Assembly: GCA_021234535.1 (NCBI GenBank) | Contig: CM037833.1 | Span: 26,586,892-26,650,891 of the forward strand | Direction of reading: 5' to 3' | Length of the DNA stretch: 64,000 nucleotides | Origin: Stichopus chloronotus | Taxonomy: Eukaryota; Echinodermata; Holothuroidea; Aspidochirotida; Stichopodidae | Shown: one piece after another, positions 44,580-56,899 of the stretch | How positions within the stretch are numbered: position 1 is the first letter of the stretch | Layout: each line of letters opens with the position of its first letter | Position numbers and translations under genes: made by a program | Notes under the pieces: generated by a model | The model's database searches: none | Seen by the model: the letters and a program-made list of their open reading frames with translations, nothing else | What the model was told of the DNA's origin: nothing

Positions 44580-45800
44580 TTGGGAAGGTCGAAAACTTGG
44601 ATTAATAGTACAAGAATAACCATGGAAGTTCTTCTTAAACTGGAGCAGAGAGTTAGCAGTAAAACTGTGTAGTAACACTCTCCACAAAATTCTACATTAT
44701 GTACATCCCAGGCTGAAGAGTTGAAATTTATCGTGGTAAGTGAATTTGTGTAATGTTCATACTGGAGCTGAAGAGTATGAATTAAAAGTGGAAACATAAT
44801 CATGTAATGTACTTCTTGGAGCTGAAGATTTGGAATGAACACTTAGAAATATTGTAATGTAAGTAATTGTCACTCTGCTGCGCGCTGACTTGTCAGAATT
44901 CAGCGTTGGGAGTGAAATCATGTCAGTAATTTAAATACTGGGGACTGTAAGGAATAAATATGGAAAGTGAAATCACGGCAGTTATTCAATGAAGAGGAAC
45001 TGAACAATAGGAAAACACTTAACTGCTATTCATTTTCCTTTGGAGGTGAATGCTGTCCACTTATAAATGTAGCATGCAAAAGGTTGTCGATCAACTTCAT
45101 TGACAAACCACTTTTCTAAGAGACATTTTATATAAAGTTTGTAACACAAATATTGAGTGACGTCACAGAAGTTTCGAGACAAGCTCAGTCCTTTATTGTC
45201 TCAAAACATGATGTAGTTTAATAAGTTAGAAAATTGTCGTGGGAAACTGAGAGCCTTATTTAGAAAATATATCGGGAAAAAACCTACTGATACCTGTAAA
45301 ATACCCAATTTGTCTACTACTATAAAAGGGGAACTTGCTGCATTCTAAAAATGGGGCTACTTTACCGTATGATGCAGTTTACTAACGTACTTTCAGTATG
45401 TGCGTATACGTTTTCTCCAGTCCATCTTAGAGGAATAACTGTGCACCAAGTGTAGAAATAAACCAACATTTTTTAGATGCAACCTTGGCAAATTAAATAA
45501 AAGGAAGTTATCTGAAAAATATGGAATTTAGAAATACCTTCAAATTGTCAGAAAATTTTCTTTTTTTGTCGTTTTATATCCCAGAGAGAATAGTTGTCAA
45601 ATCTTATGCACACTACACTTGTTTTTAAGTTTCTATACTTAATGTTCTTCCGTTGAATTAGAGAATATTTTGCATAAACATTCTAATGCTTATTTAAATT
45701 GTTTTGTTTTGTATGTTAGTTTTTTTAATAACTTTTGTAAATACTTCCTCGTACATATTGACGAAGAAGAGTAAATAGATAATATAAAACTCCTTAAAAC
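44580..45800. other. Non-coding, nothing recognised
   Basis: No exon with splice support. Loosely repeated words (GGAGCTGAAGA, GTGAAATCATG) between 44600 and 45000 hint at an old degenerate repeat. Confidence 0.4.
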
Positions 45801-46200
45801 GACAAAAATTTGAGATTTGTTATTTTGATGTTATTCAAAATTTTTTAACAAGTTTTTAAAACTGACAAAATTAAAGAAAAAGGTCATTTTGTCGAGATAA
45901 AACAACTCGTTAAAATGGCAAAATTGGGAAAATTATGATTCAACGAGTTATAACATCTTCTCCTACATGTTGTCAAAATGGCAAAACTCGAAAATTGGCA
46001 TTTTACCGAGTTCGAACATCTCGTCAAAGAGCGAACTTTGGGAAATTGTCATTTTATTGACCTAGGACATCTTGCCAAAATGGTGAAATTCTGAACAAAA
46101 ATTCCAAGACTTTGTAAGTCAGTAAAACGACAATTTTCAGAATTTTAACGTTTTGCCAAGTAAACTAAATCGTGAAATTCCGGATTTTTGTCATTTCGAA
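45800..46200. repeat. Degenerate tandem repeat, about 55-60 bp, AAAATGGCAAAA type
   Basis: Words such as GTCAAAATGGCAAAACTCG, AAATTGGCATTTTACCGAG and AACATCTCGTC recur in the same order at least six times. The sequence drifts strongly from unit to unit. A similar but poorer stretch lies at 36850-37130 in an intron of the receptor gene. Confidence 0.65.
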
Positions 46201-47159
46201 GACTCCGTATCATGTATTGTCTGATGTCAGTGTATTGTATATATTGTGAGCATCAGTACTGTCTCTGCGGTGGAGGGACTGCGACCATATAGAAAAGGTA
46301 TGTGATACACCATCGGAACGATTATCACGTTTGCATGTACAGTATACGTTAGGAGTTTGACTTACTCAAGTCTTAAATTGCGAAACAATAAAATACAAAA
46401 CTACCAAAATAACAATTGGAATTACTGAGCCATATCCTAACGGAAATTTTCATGTAAGTCTCCTTCCAGTCTATATGATCTGCTAAACACAATGAGCTCA
46501 TTGTAGAGTAAACCACTGAATGTGAATCAAGAAACATTGACCGAAAGAACTGCATCTCGAAAGCGAGAGGCGTGCCTAGTAAATGACGTCATGGACAGTA
46601 CAGTAATACTTACCTAACGGAATGCACCCTCAAGCTAAACATATATGGATGGATCTTAACACTGCACTTATCATGATGGCAGGTTTAACATTATTGTTCA
46701 GCGTTGATGCATTGCGCAGCCAGAATCTAATGACTTTCGTGTGGTTATCTTGATATCACGCTGTTATTTTTTTGGATTTTATGAAAGTTAGGTAAAGAAA
46801 ACAACTGCGTACTTTTCTAAGATGATCTGTAAGTTGTGGGATTGTGGTGACAATGGTATCAACACTTACTCACACAGAGAAGCGTAACAACAACCAACAA
46901 TAATTTCAACCTTAATTACTATGGGGCACTAACACAAAAATCGTAATTGCAGAATCCCTTTAGTCCCACTGATGTGACCTCGAAGCCATTGGCTTCGGAA
47001 ACGACGTTCAGGACAAACATTTCCAGTCAATTAGTCATTACGTAGCCTTTACGTCCTCTGAGAACCATTTTCTCAGTCACGAACAACAAAGTGGTCCCCT
47101 TCTCGGGCGTAATCGTTGAAATGATTCTTGGAGAGTGTTTGGTTGATACGTTATACCGT

Positions 47160-47310
47160 TAATATTATTATATATATATTAATAATATATATATATAGTA
47201 ATATATATATAATAATATTATATATATATATATTATAATATATATATATATTATATATATATAATATATATAGATATATATATATATATATATGATATAT
47301 AATATATTGA
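47160..47310. repeat. (TA)n tract with AATATT interruptions
   Basis: About 150 nt almost entirely of TA with TAATAATAT interruptions, able to form hairpins. The exact length is probably unreliable in an assembly. Confidence 0.95.
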
Positions 47311-48960
47311 TGCACTAATTAAGTAACACTTAGGTGAATAGAGAAAATAATGCACGGTCAACTGACTGAAAGGAATGACCTACAAACATTCGATCTACCC
47401 ATGTAAATTAATATTTTAAGGCTTTGAGTGATATCAATTAATCGTCAGAGGAAAACGTACCAGCGAATTATGACGAATTATTAGAGGAAAGATATACTTA
47501 ATATTCGATAGCACTTGCCACGTTTTAAAGTTACAGTATATCTAAAAGGGAACTGTTGGCAACATTGTTTGTTAGGAGCTGTCATATATTTACTATCAGC
47601 TAACAACCCAATTTGTCGTCATCCTTTAATCACGGCCGAATCTTCGTTCTTTTAAATCAGACCACACGTGGCATTGACATGGGGATGAAACGGAAAAGCG
47701 GAAACAATTGTTTGGTTAGGAGTGGGTATGACAAAATGCAACTACTCATCATTCGACTAAATGAACTTCCTGAAACAGTAAAGAAAACCACATCAAACGT
47801 GAGAAAGGTAATACTGCATCCAAAAACAAGTACTCTAAATAAACTAAATAAAAGTAGTGGGGAAAATTAAAAAAAAAAAGCATTGTCCTAAAATGTTTTT
47901 ATAAAGTATCGTTCTTTTTAAACATTTAGTGATGGAGAAATCTCGGAATACCGGACTTTTCCTCTTAGATGGCAAGCTATCACGAGTGCAACCTTCCATC
48001 GAACTAAAATTGATTCACTCCGCCACGTAGTGCATTGCTATGATATTCAAATAATTTGTCCGCAACTGCCTGGCTTGACAGTAAGTTTTTATGAAGTGTT
48101 GATAAATTACACACCTTTTACACAACAGCTAATGGAGCATTACTGCTACATTTGACTACCAACAAGCTCAGACAAAGTTAATCACGCAACATAAATAGAA
48201 AATGTACCGAGATCTCTCCGTTTGCGTCCTTCTTGAAAATGTATTATTTTGAACAAACAAGATATATGTAAAAGAAAGACATAACAAAGTTCCAGTTCAG
48301 GAAATACCAATGGTGATACTCGGGCGACACGCTATTGCCTTAACGTATACCAATACTCCCCACTATAAAGCAAGGGTAACATACTAAAATCTAGGAATAT
48401 TCAAATGCCCAGGTCCATTTTTCCTGTTTTCTAAACACTAAAGTTTACATTGAATCCAAAACAATCTTCCCAACCACAGGCCATACTTTTCAGTCTTCAT
48501 TTAAAGGAAATGCATCGCTAAGCTTTCCAATGTACTAATGAGTAAAAAAAAAAATAACAAGACAAGAAAAAAAAAGTTTCTGGAAACAGGATTTGAAGGT
48601 ATTTCTTTCGAAGATGCTAAGTATTACGTTAACAATAACTTCCAAGACCGGGGATCACCAGCAGTTTCCAAACTTTCATAGACACGCCAAATTATGATCT
48701 AGCATCTGCGAATGCAATTCTGAACACAGAAGTCTTACATCAGAGTTCCCACAATGATCCAAGTTATTCAAAGCTAACCTGCTCTTGTCTGTGAGAGAAA
48801 GAATTCTTTGAAAAGTGAAGTTAGTGAAGAAAAATAAGCACATAGTAGCTACCATATTTGCGTTTAATACAAATTAAACTTTTTTTAGCAGTAAAATGAT
48901 AGCACAAAAAACATATTTGGCTAAAAGATATATAATATGGAAACAGGACACCTACACAGT
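47311..48960. other. Non-coding, nothing recognised
   Basis: An 85-codon frame at 47613-47870 is Lys/Asn-rich and ends in a poly-A stretch. I see no domain, splice context or start signal to support it. Confidence 0.4.
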
Positions 48961-48969
48961 TGTAATCGA

Positions 48970-49140
48970 GTTACTGAAGTTCGAGTCTCGAGCCTTCCAC
49001 TATTCGGGTCAAACTTTTTCATTGCTCACGTAGAGTCGAGCCATCAACTGAACTAGAGTCGAGTCGAGTCCCCAACGACACTGGAGTCAAGTCGAATCAC
49101 TCTGTCTATTCGAGTCTACTCGGGTCAGTTGAACAAACTG
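48970..49140. repeat. Degenerate GAGTC repeat
   Basis: CGAGTC, TCGAG and GAGTCGAGTCGAGTCC words make up most of the stretch, in both orientations (ACTCGGGTC, TCGAGCC). It behaves like a short-unit minisatellite. Confidence 0.6.
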
Positions 49141-49372
49141 ACCATGCTGTTAACTTACAATACTAGATCAGACATCCAAGCTGTAAGTGATCCTGATTTA
49201 GCCACTCCAGATCCTGAAACCGGCACTGAGGTAATGATTGTGTCTCTTCCTCCCATCTATATGTCAATGAGTATCAAGATATGATGAGTTCTACCATTAA
49301 ATTTTTTCTTTCTTTTTTGTTTCTTTTAACATTTATTTCAATCTCTTTGGAAAAAAAAAAACTTACAAAATG

Positions 49373-50480
49373 TCACTTGAAATGGAAAATATATGCAAAA
49401 TGCAAAAAGGAAACGAGGCTGAGGAGGCCTAAGAAAGTATCAAATACATAATCATTTTGTTCAAAACCATTGGCTGCAGTGTCAGTAAAATACAACAGAG
49501 CTTCGGCAGTGAGATGACCTGGAAAAAAATCGAAGTGATAATAATAAAACGCATTGTTTTTTTTTTTTTGCTCAAAAAAGTTGTAAAATCTGGAATATAT
49601 TAGTCGTTTGAGTAATTTACAGGAATACTGTAACAGTAAAGCACAAAGATTGGTCTGCAACTATTGACGCTTTCTGTATCACCACCAGGAACTACGTGTG
49701 CTGTTTTCAGCAAGGTAGGAACAATTCACTGAGTAATGACAGAGTCAAACATATGTAAGTGCATCTCCCTGTGCCATGTGGGATGCGATTCATAGAAAGC
49801 TAAGTGTTCTGAATCTAATTGTTGCTGCTTTCAAATAAATGATTATAAAAAATGACTTCTTTGCACAACGAGTTTCTGACGTAAGGCGGTTGCGATAACA
49901 TTTATACTCATTGGAATTCCTTAATGCGACGTCTCAAGTATTACAGACGTTTTTTTTTTTTTTTTAGTTTTGTCCAATCCTCTGTAGTTTATTGGTCAGA
50001 GTCCCTGTAGGTTGGGTAACAGGAAAATTACGATTAGAAATAATTACAGAAGATACAAATGAATTTATTAAAGGCTTCATCAGTCTCTCTGCAGTAATCA
50101 TCCATATCACCCATTAGGATTCCAAAAGTACATTTTTGTGTAACGTTATTGGTAATAACTACATTGAGAAGGGTAGCTGTGGTAGACGTAACCCTTGTGG
50201 GTAAAGTGTGCATCGGTTGCGAGTATAAAATAGCAAGAGACTGATAAAGCATCTAGAAATATGATCATTTACATTTGAAAAAGTACAATCGAAAACTCTA
50301 ATAAAAAACAATCGAACTTGATTAAGTTTAAGTAAATAAATAGTGATGAAAAAGGAATCAAAGGTTCTGTCTTTGATACAACCGTTGGAACAATAAATAA
50401 CCCCTATTAAAACAGAGGAGTTGGAACATATACTCATCTATCAATGAAAAATAAAAAGAGAAGAGAACAATTAAAAATCT
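49373..50480 (-). mobile_element. Non-LTR retrotransposon fragment: endonuclease and reverse transcriptase parts
   Basis: On the minus strand, 50437-50159 and 50252-50034 give parts of an APE-type endonuclease (VLIGVIYCSNG, then PTRVTSTTATLLNVVITNN with a frameshift between). Below that, 49660-49373 gives reverse transcriptase finger sequence (KLLKRLIYSRFYNFFEQ, PGHLTAEALLYFTDTAANGF). The palm aspartate motif that should follow is out of frame or lost. The gap between the two parts is shorter than in a full element, so there is an internal deletion. Jockey- or CR1-like by the look of the motifs; the clade is uncertain. It is dead. Confidence 0.65.
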
Positions 50481-51689
50481 AAAAAATAGCACTATAAACA
50501 ACAAAGAAGCAGAATAGCAACAACACATGACAAAAAAGAAAAGAAAAAAAAGAAGATGAGCTAGAAACTGGTCAGCTGTAGAGGTACCACACAGAAAAGT
50601 GAAAGGTTCCACACAAAGCACTTTTAACAGTCTATAAAGGGGAGAGGACAAAACACAAAAGGAAATGAAAAACAAAGAGCCAGTGAATGAAGGATTACAA
50701 TTCCTTAATTAAGGCCGGCGTGGATGAAAGATTACACTGTATTAATGATAAAAGAATAAGAAGATCGTGGAAAGCTGAAAAGAACAGATAAAATCCAGTA
50801 ATCCATCTACGTTAAGAGCAATTGCAATAGTTAATGCTGAACATGGTGAATAGAAAACTAGTCTTTCAATAATAGATGTAAAACAACCATCAATTTGAAA
50901 AACACTTTGTACATTAGAGTTGGGAAAATTCAAAATAGCGGCCTGTGGGATACCATGAAATCTTAATGGAAAATACATGAAAGGAACTCCAGAACAAGTG
51001 AAATATGCCAATCAAATACATTGCAAAGAAAATAAGCGAAAACATAAGTTAGATCATAGCAGTTTGAGTAGGTCATCTATAATAGCAATAAGATGTTTTC
51101 GACCGTTCTTGTCTGTAACAAATATCTTCCAGGATAACGTCCAGGATATGTTAACATGGTCATGATTACGAGCGGGGGAAAACAGTTTCTGGTTCTTTCA
51201 GGTTAGATCTTAATTTGATAAATGTTTTATTACCTTAAGAACTGTTTTGACTCGGTAAACTCTGCCCAGGGCAAATTTGATGATGATCGACATATGTTTG
51301 GATGTTTGGCTGAGTGTTTCAGCCCACTTTCACTCTTCATGTCACTAGTCATGTATTTTTTTCTTTCCTTTATGAAGCATAACATGTCGCTTTTGTTTTG
51401 CATCCAAAATCTATCAGAAACTCGTGCTGATATTACACCAGCAGGTTTCAATAATCACATGTGTCAAATGCCTTTTCTGCAATACGAAAATATTACAATA
51501 ACCTAAAAAAAAAAAACAGTAAAACAAACGCCATTGTACAAAAGACCGAGTGCCACCCACAAACATGATTCCTTTCATTAATCACAACCCTTGTTTCCTG
51601 AAAAAGACTCTTATTTGGTGAGAATAACCCAATGAATTACACTGACAATGAATGTTGAAAATGAATGCTAATGACCTATATGGTATTTT

Positions 51690-53045
51690 CTAGCTGTTCA
51701 AGCTAGTTCTAGCTCCAGCATGTGCGGAGCAACTCGCGGGAGTCTATACGGACATTTTCAATTGGTCACTGAATACGTCACAAGTACCTCGGCCATTCAA
51801 GGATGCCGTTACCGTACCTATTCCAAAGAAGGGCAATTCATCTTATTTAAATGACTATCGACCGGTCACTCTTACATCTGTAACGATGAAAAAATTTGAA
51901 CGTCTTATTTTGTCTTTTATTAAATCGCTTTTATCCGCTGATTTCGGTCCTTGTCAACATGCTTATTGCATGAACAGATCAGTTGAAGACGCCCTTTCCA
52001 TACGGCTTCATGAAACCATGGTTCATCTGGAAGCAAATGTTCGTATGCCCGCGTACTTTTTATTGACTATAGTTCAGCTTTCAACACCATTACTCCGTCA
52101 CAGTTATATTCTAAGTTACTGAACCATCTGCAATTTCCTCCTTCAATTTGCAAGTGGATCCTGGATTTCCTTTTGGTGCGTAAACAGACTGTGAGCGTTG
52201 GCAGTGACTACTGCTCTGCTGCCGTTCTCAACACGGGCACCACAGAGGGGTGTGTACTCTCACCCTATTGCACTCGCTGTTCACACATGATTGTAGGGTG
52301 GTTCACCCAAACTTGCGGATTGTCAAATTCGCAGATGACACCACGGTGACTGGCTTAATCACCGGTGACGACGAAAGCAGCTACCGTGAAGCGGTGAACC
52401 TGCTAGTGAAGTGGTGCGACGAAAACAACCTAACTCTGAATGTGGACAAAACTAAGGAATTAATTGTTGACTTCAGGCGAAACAAAAATACAAAAGACCC
52501 TCTCATCATTAATGGTTGAGTTGTGAAACCTGTCCAAACTTTTAAATTTTTAGAAACATTCAATATGGACAATTTATCTTGGGAAGTTAATTCGGATGAG
52601 AAAGAAAAGGGGTCTCAAAAAGGGTCTCCAGAGACTATTTTTTTCTAAGGACTCTTAAATCCTGTGGCGTTGATGAACTTTTTTAAATTATTTTTTACCG
52701 TGCAAGTGTAGAAAGTATTTTAACTACAAACACTTTAGTGTCAGGTCAGGTTACTCACCGGGATTTGGGTAAACTGGAATCTGTGATTAGAAATGCATAA
52801 TTGAAAAAAAAGAAAAGAAAAGCATAATTGGTACAAGCCTTCCTTCACTCCATTCAATGTACCAGGAAAGAGCACTGAAACGTGAAGATTGTATTCTTAA
52901 AGATGATTCCCATCTAGCCTCTGCGTATTTCGAGTTCCTTCCTTCTGGCAATAGATTACGTCCTTTTTAAGGTTCCAGCCGTGTGACTAATAGTTTTTAT
53001 CCTTTTGCAGTGATAATTTTCAATCTGCATAATAGTCGATAAGTT
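51690..53045 (+). mobile_element. CR1/L2-like LINE, 5'-truncated, reverse transcriptase with frameshifts
   Basis: The start reads LAPACAEQLAGVYTDIFNWS and PIPKKGNSSYLNDYRPVTLT, typical reverse transcriptase fingers. The frame then shifts by about 52050 to LFIDYSSAFNTITPSQLYSK (catalytic Asp codon 52065-52067), and again near 52262. The FADD box lies at 52328-52339 (KFADDTTVTG), followed by WCDENNLTLNVDKTKELIVDF. C-terminal motifs are seen to about 53035 (KFLETFNMDNLSW, FEFLPSGNRLR, TNSFYPFAV). At least two frameshifts and several stops show it is inactive. The order of motifs fits the L2/CR1 group common in aquatic animals. Confidence 0.85.
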
Positions 53046-54640
53046 ACATTTTTTGATAGAATAACATTTTATTACTAGTCACAGTGAAGTTTTTAAGACT
53101 AACAGTCTTTGTGATTCCAATGATGGTCATTTGCAGTAATATAATTACTTTGGTGAACAAGTCAGTCAGTGGTCGGTTAAAGCTGACATCCAAATTTCCA
53201 TTTCAAAACCAAATCATTGGATCTTTTTGTGTATTTTGCAACAATTCTTAAGTAATTGTACATTGCATTTGTAAGCTACCTCAGGAAGAGAGCCTGTAAC
53301 AACTTTGGAGTATCACCTGTCATAACAGCAAGTGCTGTTTTGGAAGAGAAACATTTAATGTTTCATTTATTACTTATTCTTATAACAGCCTTTGCATATG
53401 AAATTCGTCTTTGTAGTCCGATGTGTGCACTTTCCCTTTACAGCATCATTGCACCAGACAATAATAAAACTCCAAGTAGCGTGTGTCTAATTTCATGAAG
53501 GAAACGTATTATCAGGCCAACCTGTAAAACAGATGGTTCATTTGCACGCTCCGTTTCTTTCTTTACATACTTAGAGATATTATAGTTTTCTATGGAAAAA
53601 AGAAATTGCATCATGGACTTACCCAGGCCACTTAGATTTCCGCCAGCCATTGTACGTTTCCTTTTTTAACTATATATATATTTTTTTAATGAATTGTACT
53701 TAATCTAGGAATCATAAATCCAGCTGTAATGAACGTAGTTCTACCAAGAACTTCCAGGGGAAGAACGTTTAATCCCTAGAAGGGTGAAATCTAAAAGCAT
53801 ATCATAAAATGGCATGTCTAGTGAGAGCCTACTTTTTTGACGCCTCGCGTAAGCAAGGGAATGAGTAATATAAGGAATTATTTGACTTTATGAAAAGGTT
53901 ACTATTGCTGATTGTAGTCGACTTCGATATCTGAAAAAAGAAACAAGTATATGATTTTCATTCATTCATTCATTCAATAATTTTCATAAAGGATGGAATT
54001 CTTGTTGCAAACTAGCATTCTCACACGCAAAGCCGGGAAAAGGGTTGCTAACTTACTAAAACAGTCGGCAACTATTTCCATGACGATTCTGTGCAACTTA
54101 CAATAAGACAGAGAAGTATTATTGGCGACAACATGGTAAAGATTCTTCCCTCTAGTTAATCTGAAGAACGGTTATTCTCACCCTATTGTAGCTCTTGTTT
54201 CTTTTGAGCATTTCTGTTGCAACGCTCTTTTGAAAATCCGGGTCATTTTCAAAATTAATTTTACGAGGGTCCAGCGGACTTGCAATTGTACTAATATTAC
54301 GCGAAAGAAACATGCATTCTGTTACTTTTGCTTCCATTATAAAGGTATTCGTTGTCCCCCAAAAGGAAATTTTAGAATCTTTCTTTTGGATGTAGACAAA
54401 AGGGTTAGGTCTTATCCAGCAAAAATAGAAGCAAATGCTGACTGACAAATATACAATACCCAAATAAAAGCTAACAGTAGTTTAAACACGTGTTACCCTC
54501 GTTTTAAAACTTTTGAAAAATGAAGGAATTCAAAGGATAAAACATGCAACATTGAAGGAGTAAATTAAGCTCCTACATTGGATCACCCGTGGTTCCCGCA
54601 ATAGAATAAAACGGGAAATTATGTTTCACCAGCTTTTACG
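53046..54640. other. Mostly non-coding; one minus-strand candidate frame
   Basis: On the minus strand, 54463-54152 encodes 103 codons ending DPRKINFENDPDFQKSVATE, MLKRNKSYNRVRITVLQIN. A possible donor GTGAGA interrupts it after SYNR. No family is recognised. A second minus-strand start (MAGGNLSGLG|GTAAGT, 53650-53621) looks like a tiny first exon but has no partner. I leave both unassigned. Confidence 0.25.
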
Positions 54641-54679
54641 TATATATATATATATATATACATATATATATACGTATAG

Positions 54680-54726
<47 letters not shown>

Positions 54727-54800
54727 CTATTATATATATATATATATAGGTATATATATATATATATATATATACTTATATTAATATATATATACCTTTT
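54640..54800. repeat. (TA)n tract
   Basis: About 160 nt of TA dinucleotides with a few ACGTA and TACTAT interruptions. Confidence 0.95.
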
Positions 54801-55243
54801 TTTCGTTGTTTTAAGCTCTATTTTTTTCGTTCATTTATTCGGTCATCTACAGTAACGAGTATTGGATTCACTAAAAACTGATCTTGTGGAAGACACTATC
54901 GCAGTTAAGAACAAATTCAGTACAATGATATGTACGTTTTAGGTTACTAGTCTATAGGTTTCCTTCATTGCGATCACTTAAATGTACATTCTCCAAAGTT
55001 TGAACCTGGTTTACGTACTTATGAACACGAATTATGTTTGATCAATGAGAACATTAATAATGTAATATTGTAACATTGGTGTAATATTGTGTCTTTTTAA
55101 GTCCACTTACTCCCGCTAGCATTATTCAAGACTAATTATTTACAGGAAAAAGTTTAGCAAAGCCCAAAGTACACTTTAGATACACTTTACTACACTTCTA
55201 TTTTGACAAACCACTGACGTAAATATTAGATAGACAAACTTAC

Positions 55244-55601
55244 CGTAAACTAATAAAAGATGCTGCACTTCTATTTTGCTTTTATTGTCGGAGCAGGTGT
55301 AATTTCCTTCATTTGATAGAGAGACATTTGTTATAATTAAAGAATAATTGCTATCTGTTCTCATTTGAATGCTTTCTGAATTAAAAGGAAATTTTCCGGC
55401 AAAAAGAAGTGTTCGTTCGCGCGTCCATGTGCGTGTGCTGATGCTCACATCCTCATCCATAGGACACATGAGGACTACATCTTCCTGTATACCGGATATG
55501 GTTGTAAATGCGAGGTTTAAGTTACCGAAGACGTGAAAAAAGTAGCACGACGAGACGTAGAGCAAATTCAACCAATGCAATCGGTAATAATCCATCACCA
55601 T
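55244..55601 (-). CDS. Orphan IgSF exon: signal peptide plus V-type Ig domain
   Basis: Reading from 55601 down, the frame starts MVMDYYRLHWLNLLYVSSCY and after a hydrophobic leader gives a V-type Ig domain: cysteine in VVLMCPMDED, tryptophan in STRTWTRERT, then NYSLIITNVSLSNEGNYTCS with the second cysteine. It ends VYG at a strong donor GTAAGT (complement of 55239-55243), phase 1. The exon matches the pseudogene exon at 1110-1471 over its whole length but is intact. No further Ig or membrane exon was found downstream on the minus strand, where LINE fragments and TA tracts lie. It may be a gene with distant exons, or the only surviving exon of a lost one. Confidence 0.65.
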
Positions 55602-55906
55602 CGTTACAAAAGACGTACGAAGACATGTATCTAGCCAGTGAGAGGGTATTCACTTCTCTGTAGTTCACATCGATACCTTCGTTTTGCTTCCTGAAGTAAA
55701 CTTACTTTTTACAGATACTACCAATACTCTGTGCTGTATGCAAACAAGGAGAAAGGGAAACCTCAAGTGAGCCAATAGCTTGAAAGTAGTTTGATTGACG
55801 TTATTAGCAGACGGCGCCTACTGAGAATTGTCAGAGAGTTAAACATGGATAGATACACGAACACACTTCCTGTTGTCAGTTCATCGTTGTCAAAATAGAA
55901 GTTCTT

Positions 55907-56190
55907 CTAACAGAAACTGAAAACTGCTTCTTGCTTCATGGCACGATAAACATTGCAATAGATTGATGAAAATAAGTGTCGATTACGTTTCATTTTACCG
56001 TGCATCACTTTGAAAAGGTAAGAATTTTGCTGATAACAAAACATTACAAAGGCAACAAGTTTCATTTTTGAGTTTAGTTGAGAGAGAGGCGTAAGTGCAT
56101 TCCCATGCACAATGTAAGCTAATAGTAATAAGGTAATAGCAAGGCGTGGCGCTTGTAAATTCTAACAAGTTGCAAATATAGGAACAGTCG
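55907..56190. other. Non-coding, nothing recognised
   Basis: AT-rich sequence between the orphan V exon and the inverted repeat. The minus-strand frames here have no domain or splice support. Confidence 0.35.
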
Positions 56191-56205
56191 ATATATATAT
56201 ATATA

Positions 56206-56636
56206 TATAGTTGCAAGATTACTAAATAAAAACCCGGCAGACGTTGCTTCTCAATTATAAAGTGTATTGTCAAGCTTTCGGCCTCATTGGCAACTTACGA
56301 GTGTAGAAGTTGTTGCGTGATCTTTGTCTGAGGATGACGTGAGTAGCAATGCTATGTATTGCTATGTACCTACCTCTTTCTTTACTCTTAAAGACATTAC
56401 TTTCTACTTTCTATGCTAAGTGACACGTAATATCTAAGTAACTTAACTTAACTTATATATATATATATATCTGTCAAAGTTATTCCATTCCGTAACTTAT
56501 ATTTATCTATCTTCTCTCTCTATTTTTCTGTATATAGTATCCTGAAGAAGGCCAATGAGGCCGAAAGCTTGACAATACACTTTATAATTGAGAAGCAACG
56601 TCTGCCGGGTTTTTATTTAGTAATCTTGCAACTATA
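56206..56636. mobile_element. Foldback element with 86-bp inverted repeats, Penelope-like
   Basis: The left arm (56206-56291) and the right arm (56551-56636) are perfect reverse complements by eye. Both contain CCGGCAGACGTTGCTTCTC or its complement and end in TATAGTTGCAAG. The 259-bp centre is unique and AT-rich. Flanks are TA-rich. The right arm is preceded by a hammerhead-like core (see 56542-56566), which is known from Penelope-like retroelements. The assignment to that group is inference. Confidence 0.7.
56542..56566 (+). ncRNA. Hammerhead-ribozyme-like core
   Basis: CTGAAGA (56542-56548) fits the CUGANGA box. GGCC-AATGA-GGCC (56550-56562) forms stem-loop II and GAAA (56563-56566) the second conserved box. 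This is the order of a hammerhead catalytic core. I could not fold a convincing stem III and cleavage site by eye, so self-cleavage is not shown. Confidence 0.4.
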
Positions 56637-56689
56637 CAGTCATGACCAGGCACCATCTACGTTCGGGTCCAAAGCAATTTCTTACTCAT

Positions 56690-56797
56690 ATATATATATA
56701 TATTAGTAGTGAGGTTATATATATAATATAATATATATATATATATACTATATATATATATAAGAGATATATATATATATAGTATATATATATAGTA

Positions 56798-56833
<36 letters not shown>

Positions 56834-56841
56834 ATATAGCT

Positions 56842-56890
<49 letters not shown>
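56690..56890. repeat. (TA)n tract
   Basis: About 200 nt of TA with TATAG and TAATA interruptions. Confidence 0.95.
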
Positions 56891-56899
56891 CAAACTGTT

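Noticed and set aside
47160..47310. TA tracts considered as replication origin or centromere signal
   Set aside because: Such tracts occur three times here and are common microsatellites; nothing else supports a special role.
47613..47870. 85-codon Lys/Asn-rich open frame
   Set aside because: No recognisable motif, ends in a poly-A stretch, no exon context.
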